Positions 58,182-64,000 of a stretch of 64,000 nt of DNA are shown piece after piece. Position 1 is the first letter of the stretch. Every line of letters starts with the position of its first letter. The stretch is from Turritopsis dohrnii (Eukaryota > Cnidaria > Hydrozoa > Anthoathecata > Oceaniidae), in assembly GCA_027922465.2 (NCBI GenBank), contig BQMF02000370.1, forward strand, positions 310,001 through 374,000, written 5' to 3'. The notes below the pieces were generated by a model. That model had not been told where the DNA came from and did no database searches. It saw nothing but the letters and a program-made list of their open reading frames with translations. The translations under genes and the position numbers were made by a program.

Positions 58182-61059
58182 AATAAAAGATCATCAAAAT
58201 TGCTGAAATCAGATATTTACTTCTTCTTAATTGCTTCTCTTCAAAATGAAGCTCACATATACTTATATTCCTCTTTTGAATTTGCTCCCTTAATGATTTG
58301 TCAACAACCCTGTTTCTCTACGATATCTATCCATTTAGTTCGTAAATTAATGCTATAGTCTTCGTCTCCACGAAATATAGTGATCCCTTGCGTAGACCTT
58401 AAGCTAGAACAACCAATTTGCTCCAGGCATGCTGAGTTTACTAAAGAAAACTTAAACTTTCCCGCCTGATGTTTAATTTCCATGCACCATAAAAAAGCAT
58501 TGCCTCTAGTTTTTCGCAGAACTCGACATATTAAGAATTTGCGGCCCGCATCGGCCCTATTTCCAGACTATTCTTTTTCTTGTGACTATGTTCTATTTCA
58601 TTGTGTTCTTGTACTGTTACACAATTTTGTAGCTTGAAATTTTAAATGAACAAAAATTTACCAAAAGACCTTTTGAAATGGCACAAGTTTTGCAAGTTTT
58701 GACATTTCTGTTGTCATCATTATTAGTAAAATTGAATTAATTATTAGTAAAATTAAATTACAAGCTGAATCATAATTATATATAAAAACAAGAAGTTATG
58801 TAATAGCCTAAAAATTTCATGTTATATATAAGGTTGAATATGCTAAAAGTTAAACATAAAAACAAAAACAAAAACAATTATACAATATACCTTATACCTA
58901 CTTATTAATGCTGGAGAATTTCTTGCAGCACTATTAATTACTGTTTATATTTGCAATTTTGTCATGAAATTGCAAAACATTTCCTCATAAAGCTTTTTCT
59001 CATTCTTAAAGCAAATTTCCAAATTGAACACGTAAAGGGGAAGTGGAATGTACTGCAGACTACAAAATGATGTAATATATGAAAATAATGAACCACGGAA
59101 CAAGAAGACAATATTTTACTTTTCAATCTATCTCTATTACCAGGGTCTAATCTAAAAAGGCAGGGCAGCGTCCGGCAGAAGGGAAAAGGCACATTATGAA
59201 CATCCAAGGGGCACTTTTTAGGAAAAGGGCAACCTGAGCTTTATTTCGCTTCGGTGGGTTAAACCTGAGAGTGATTTATGAAGTTTTTAAAGTGAAATAA
59301 ATTTTTAAAAAACAAAAATGCTGAGGGCAGCGTCCGATCAACGGATCAAATATTGGCCTAGATTAGACCCTGATTTACATCATTATTATCACTATTATAC
59401 ATTCAGAACTTTTTTTTCTATCAGGTAGAAAATGAAGGAGATTCTTCAGATTCTATATGTAGATAGGTATATTTTTGTTATTCAAGATAATGAAAATGAT
59501 GATGAGTAAAGGATGAAAAAAACTTTTTAAAATTTTTAAATTTGTGAGTCGCACAAGTTTGTCCCACAAATTCTGACATTTTCTGCAAATTCACAAAAAT
59601 TAATTCTGCAAATCATGATTTTCTTGAGGTTCAATTTACAAAATTTTGTCCCCAAATTAGTTCTTCCGCAAACAATTTATATGAATAAGGTAACATATTT
59701 TACTATTTAAATCAGGGTTAATCCAACCTATATACAAACCTTCCCTTAATTTGGCATATGCCCAAACCACATATTTAGTCGTTGTCACTTTCTGCATTTT
59801 TGTGCCATTATGAAAAATATTTAAAAATCAGACAAAATACATACAAATTATTTCAGTTTGTTTTTTAACCAGAGAAAAAGAAAAACTTCTTTGAACTGAA
59901 TTTTACCTTTATAGGAGTCAGTGATAAATTTAGTTTTATTGCCACCATGAAATAGAAATTCAGTAACTATTTTCCGTTCAGGTATAATTCAAAACTTCAA
60001 AATTATGATGTTGTAATTCTATTTTTTATAAGGCCTGAATTTTGTAAAATGGGATTAGTTAGAATTAATTTGTGCGTTGTGCAATTATACATGACTTTTT
60101 ACACTTTTATTTTTAGTAATCAGCAACTGCCTGGCAGTAGATCTTCATTTGACCTCATCTGTGGACCACTTACTTGGTACAAAAAGGTTCACTTGCGTGT
60201 TAAACCAAACACGTAAGCCTGTAAGAACGTAAAGCTGGAAAGTCAAACTTGTAGAACTCAAATTTGAAGCTTAAATAAAATCGATTAACGTATCAAAGTT
60301 GTTGTCGTTGTAATGCCCATATGATTTCTGTTGATGCGTATCGTATTACCGTATATTGTTTAAATGGTGTCACAGAAAATCCCCCGACTAAAAAGGAAAA
60401 GGATTTAGTTGATTGCTGTGGAAACGCAAGGTTTTCTTTCATAACGTTTACCTTGATATTTAGTTAAGGCAACTTCCGTTCAATGAATCTATTAGAAAAA
60501 AATGCGCATGTTATACGTTATTCGGCTCATAGAAATTTGCGTTTTTGTCTCAATCTCGGAGGTATAATCTATATGCAATATGCCAGGCTTCTTCGGTTAT
60601 CATTCATTCGACGATTTATTGCTTTGTGAAAATATTACAGAGGGGCCCTTTTTATCATGAGAGGTTTTTAATATGTCTTTGCTTTGAGCGAATGGATTTA
60701 CATTTGGGATTCGCATGTTCACCAACCGAATACGGGCTTACCAGATACTAATCAAACTGTATTCTAGCTAGTCATTTTTCTTTTCCAAAGTGATCATGAT
60801 CTTTAGACATCCGAGCATACAGTTCGCACTGACCTTAAGGCCTATGGGCCTTTTGTTTATATGTTTATATGTCAGCAATTTATTCTTGCACGTTGTGATG
60901 TCACGTTTCTATGGAGATCAAGTTTTGAGCAAAAACTTTAAACAGCGATATCTAGTGAACAAAAAGTGATTTTTTGAAAATTTAAAAACTGCAGTGAGAT
61001 ATGAGTCATATCTCACTGGTGGAAAACAAGCTTCAGTTTTTAAATTTTTAAAGGACCCT
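58182..61059. other. Gene-free AT-rich stretch with one MITE
   Basis: Apart from the MITE at 59141-59372 nothing was recognised. Homopolymeric and AT-rich, with no paired splice sites. Confidence 0.4.
59141..59372. mobile_element. 232-bp MITE with perfect 14-bp ends
   Basis: CAGGGTCTAATCTA (59141-59154) pairs exactly with TAGATTAGACCCTG (59359-59372). GCAGCGTCCG is repeated near both ends (59165 and 59327). No frame inside. Confidence 0.8.
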
Positions 61060-61351
61060 AAATAAATCCCTGACTCTCTTGAAGCTACCTTAAAATCATT
61101 TCCTCATGCTGATGGTGTTTTTACAAATATTGAAATTGCGTTAAGAATTCTTGAATTCTATGACCTCATGCGAATGTGAGAGGTCCTTTTCTGCCATGAG
61201 GCGATTAAAAAACTATTCACGCTCAACTATGACAGAGGACAGACTAAATGGTTTAGCGTTGCTTCATGTCCATCTTGGAATAAAGATAGACAAAAATGAC
61301 ATCATTAATAGATTTTGTTCTCTAGGGCCTCGTAGATTAGATTTTATTTAA
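61060..61351 (+). pseudogene. hAT transposase C-terminal (dimerisation) domain, frameshifted
   Basis: Frame 1 (from about 61070) reads PDSLEATLKSFPHADGVFTN then IEIALRIL. A different frame continues at 61151 with LNSMTSCECERSFSAMRRLK, SRSTMTEDRLNGLALLHVHL and NRFCSLGPRRLDFI to a stop. The SCECERSFSA-RRLK..STM-RLNGLALLH signature is the conserved hAT C-terminal dimerisation domain. The two pieces join by a single frame change, so the element is decayed, and the DDE core and zinc-finger parts upstream are missing. A repeated block (GAGATAT.TCACTGGTGGAAAACAAGCTT) precedes it at about 61000-61035 and recurs at 62850-62883. Confidence 0.8.
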
Positions 61352-61984
61352 ATTTGTACTCCTTAGCATAATTGATTATTTGCTCACTTATGCATTTATG
61401 CATTTCTTTTGACTTTCGTTATGTCATTCCATTTCTCACACATGTTGACACTGTCAAGAAACGGTAGAACTTGGTTGCAGGATACCATGATGGTAACCAA
61501 GTGTCAACATTAAATCCTGTATTTTTTATTTTTCATTCTTCATTTTCTCATTTTCCCATTTGGGAAGGCAGCCAGTTTTTGTTTTTCTATTTTTTTTGTT
61601 TTTTTTCCTTTTCCGGCTGTCCATGTCTGGATTATTTCCTAGACATGCTGATGAGCTCTGATATTGAGCGAAACAGCCTCTAGTAAAGTCTCTTTGTGTT
61701 TTTGTTTTGAAATAAACAAACAATAAAAAAATGCTCGAATAAAATACTTCAATATTCGTAAGGTTTGTGAAATATTTTCCCGTGGGGTATTTTTTTTTTA
61801 TCAACGACGCAAATGTCATTAATTTATACTTTGAAAGCGAGGCGAGTACTACTGTGATGTAGTTTCTGAATAGCTGCCGCCTTGATTTCATTGTGGATCT
61901 TGATCAAAATTATTCAATTTGCAGCCGATTTCATAACTATTTTTAGCCCGCTTCAGGCGTTTCTATAGCAAAAATAACGCAATT

Positions 61985-62120
61985 TTCCAGGGGCTTCGCC
62001 CCCAAACCCCCACTGGGGGGCTCAAAGCGCCCCCTAGACCCCCAGCTTAAAAGGCGGAGCGCTTCGCGCTCCGAACTCGCCCATAAACTAATCTTTTTTG
62101 ACTGACCTTACAAAAATGCT
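61985..62120. repeat. GC-rich dispersed repeat
   Basis: CCAGGGGCTTCGCCCCCAAA..CCCACTGGGGGGCTC..GGAGCGCTTCGCGCTCCGAA forms short hairpins in a strongly AT-rich region. It is followed by TTGACTGACCTTACAAAAATG, similar to the sequence near 28435. The family resembles the end of an element rather than a gene. Confidence 0.5.
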
Positions 62121-62145
62121 GGCTACGCCCCTGATTTGTGCTTAT

Positions 62146-62290
62146 CGCGTAATTTTTTACGCGATAGTTCAATGAGTAAGTTGGTGGAAATTAATTACGC
62201 GATAACGTTTTGCTTTTCATCTCACAATTTTTGTGACATAGGAGCTGCGAAAAAAAATTAAAAGTGTTGATATTTTATCGCAGCTCCTAT
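62146..62290. repeat. Inverted-repeat fragment with CGCGTAATTTTTTACGCGAT palindrome
   Basis: TATCGCGTAATTTTTTACGCGATA is a near-perfect palindrome, and GCAGCTCCTATCTCACAA inverted partners GAGCTGCGAAAA lie downstream. The related TTACGCGATAA motif recurs at about 62757-62767 and 62841-62850. Confidence 0.5.
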
Positions 62291-63309
62291 CTCACAAAAT
62301 TCATATTTCAAAGAAATGCCGAAGGTCACTTTAAACGAATTGAATAGAACCTAGTTTGTTCCCTGATTTTAAATGTGAGCAGAATTTTTACACGTGTTTC
62401 GTTTTGTTGTGAAAGTCTGAATGCGTGTAAGAGCAGTTGGTTAATAAGAAGTAGAAATAAAACATGGGTCGAACAAATAATTCCGACCACACGAAAGAGG
62501 AAAGTCTGAGTAAAGTTATGAAAAAATTCAGTTGACTTCACGACAAATGAGATCAAACATACCGAGAAAAAGATCGCGTGGCAAACCGTTGGAAGCAGAA
62601 CTTGGATATGAAGAAGGTGAATATTTTTGAAAGCTTTTTTAAAAGTTCCTTTTATCCAGTATGAAAAGAATCAATCTTATGAAAATTGGGTAATGATTTT
62701 CAAAATACTGGGTATGAGAATTTGGATTGGAAATCGCGATCTGGCTGTTTTCCACATTTACGCGATAACTACTGAAATTCTATCTCACAAAAACTTACTT
62801 GATGAATTAAATTCCATCTCACTGAGCGATCTCGTAAAAAATTACGCGATAAGAGATATTTCACTGGTGGAAAACAAGCTTGATTTTCATCATTTTTGAA
62901 AATCTGCCAAATGGTACAAAAAACTAAATTTCGATTTTAAAAGTAGACTTCCCCTTTAATCATACATTTTCCTCATGGTTATCAATGTAAACACAATAAT
63001 TGGCAAACATTTCGCAACTTTAGGGAAATATTTTAGTCGCATTTTTGCAAATCTTGTTCACTTTTACATTGGCCCCATACAGGACCCTATTGAAATCAGA
63101 AAATGTTATTGTATATATTGTACTAGCTTTTACTGCTAGGTTATATCCTATATAAACATTCATTAATATCTATCTTTAACTACAATCAAAGCATAATATA
63201 ATTACAGCTCAGTTAAATAATAACAAGAAGCCGCTTGGCTTGAAGACTTCAGGACGTAACACAACGATGATGCATATCTAGTCTCAAAAATACAACATTG
63301 CCGAATTGC

Positions 63310-63850
63310 CAAATTATGTTCAAATCTAACAAAAATGACTGGCAAATTCAAAATCAACAACTTCTAATTGTGCGTTGTACAAATTTTTATGAATATTGCG
63401 GAACTTTCTAAGTCCAAATTCGGCCCGAATGACCCATTTCTGGTCAAATCTGACAAAATGACTGTCAAATTCGAAATCAGCACAAATTGTCCATTTTTAC
63501 ACTAATCTGACAAAATGACTGTCAAACTTGAAATCAGCACCTATCAAATGTAATACATGCAAAATTTCATGAGCATTGAAGAATTTTGGAAATATGGTCC
63601 AAATTTGGCCTAAATTGCCCAAATTTAGTCAAACCTGGCAAAATCATTGTCAAATTTGAAATCAGCACCTTTCAATTGTGATTTGTGCAAAATTTCATGA
63701 AAATTGAAGAACTTTCGAAATTTGGTCCAAATTTGGCCTAAATTGGCCAATTCTAGTCAAACCTGGCAAAATCATTGTCAAATTCGAAATCAGCACCTTT
63801 CAAATGTGCTCCGTGCAAATTTTCATGAAAATTGGTCAAGTGGAAGTACG
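63310..63850. repeat. Tandem array of the about 128-bp unit, opposite orientation
   Basis: TGTCAAATTCGAAATCAGCA recurs near 63449, 63514, 63643 and 63770 with AAATTTCATGAAAATTGAAG and TGGTCCAAATTTGGCC partners: the reverse complement of the unit at 40130-40915. The last two units are 127 bases apart, and the earlier ones include a short unit. Confidence 0.85.
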
Positions 63851-64000
63851 AATTTCACCAAATTTGCGAATTCGGCAACGATGTCATGTAAACGCTGCAC
63901 GAAAACGCTCATAACTTGGAGTAGTAGTAGGAGGAGGAGAAACCACGGGTATTTTAAATACTTTACTCCACCACGGGTGTCGTAAAGTCAATAATAGTAA

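Noticed and set aside
1..63985. CRISPR-like or operon-like system
   Set aside because: Evenly spaced short direct repeats with unique spacers are absent; the tandem arrays at 40130 and 63310 have continuous 128-bp units without spacers.

Overview
The window looks like nuclear DNA of an invertebrate animal, most likely a cnidarian and perhaps a hydrozoan. It is strongly AT-rich. The few genes are split by introns with GT..AG borders. A complete TRAF gene (RING, TRAF zinc fingers, coiled coil, MATH) is present. There are relics of a P2X7-type C-terminal domain, a THAP domain, a hAT transposase and a BEL/Pao retroelement, plus TTAGGG-like telomeric degeneracy and many small inverted-repeat transposons. 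The species assignment is inference. There are no prokaryotic features (operons, CRISPR).

Layout. 1-3085: AT-rich DNA with nothing recognised. 3086-18661 (minus strand): the first exon of one gene running out of the window on the left, then a large-intron gene of unknown function (exons 18549-18661, 16705-16731 or 16705-16771, 12062-12280, 3823-4328) coding for a Ser/Arg/Lys-rich, apparently disordered, probably nuclear protein. Its introns hold several copies of one MITE family, two tRNA-derived SINEs and a MITE nested inside another MITE. 18700-25800: intergenic repeats, including a 960-bp inverted-repeat element carrying a tRNA-like insert. 25880-26725 (minus): a MATH plus coiled-coil TRAF-like reading frame without RING or zinc fingers. 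27026-30607: a 3.6-kb transposon-like element with long, imperfect inverted arms. 35786-37434 (minus): an intact four-coding-exon TRAF gene of 438 aa whose RING lacks two usual zinc ligands. 38570-39688: a broken P2X7_C-like gene (plus) facing a broken THAP gene (minus). 40130-40915: a tandem array of about 128-bp units. 41477-42951 (minus): BEL/Pao gag-protease debris. 43000-63985: almost entirely transposon debris, including a GC-rich foldback element at 46689-47439, several MITEs, a hAT transposase tail at 61060-61351, and a second, oppositely oriented array of the 128-bp unit at the right end.

How the genes relate. The two TRAF-like genes are same-strand paralogues about 10 kb apart. Their MATH domains are almost the same, even at silent sites, while the rest is very diverged, which suggests recent gene conversion or mosaic duplication. 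The other recognisable coding sequence is mobile-element derived or broken. I did not find a clearly novel multi-gene system. The best leads are the TRAF pair with its degenerate RING, the foldback element, and the same tandem unit at two distant loci in opposite orientation.
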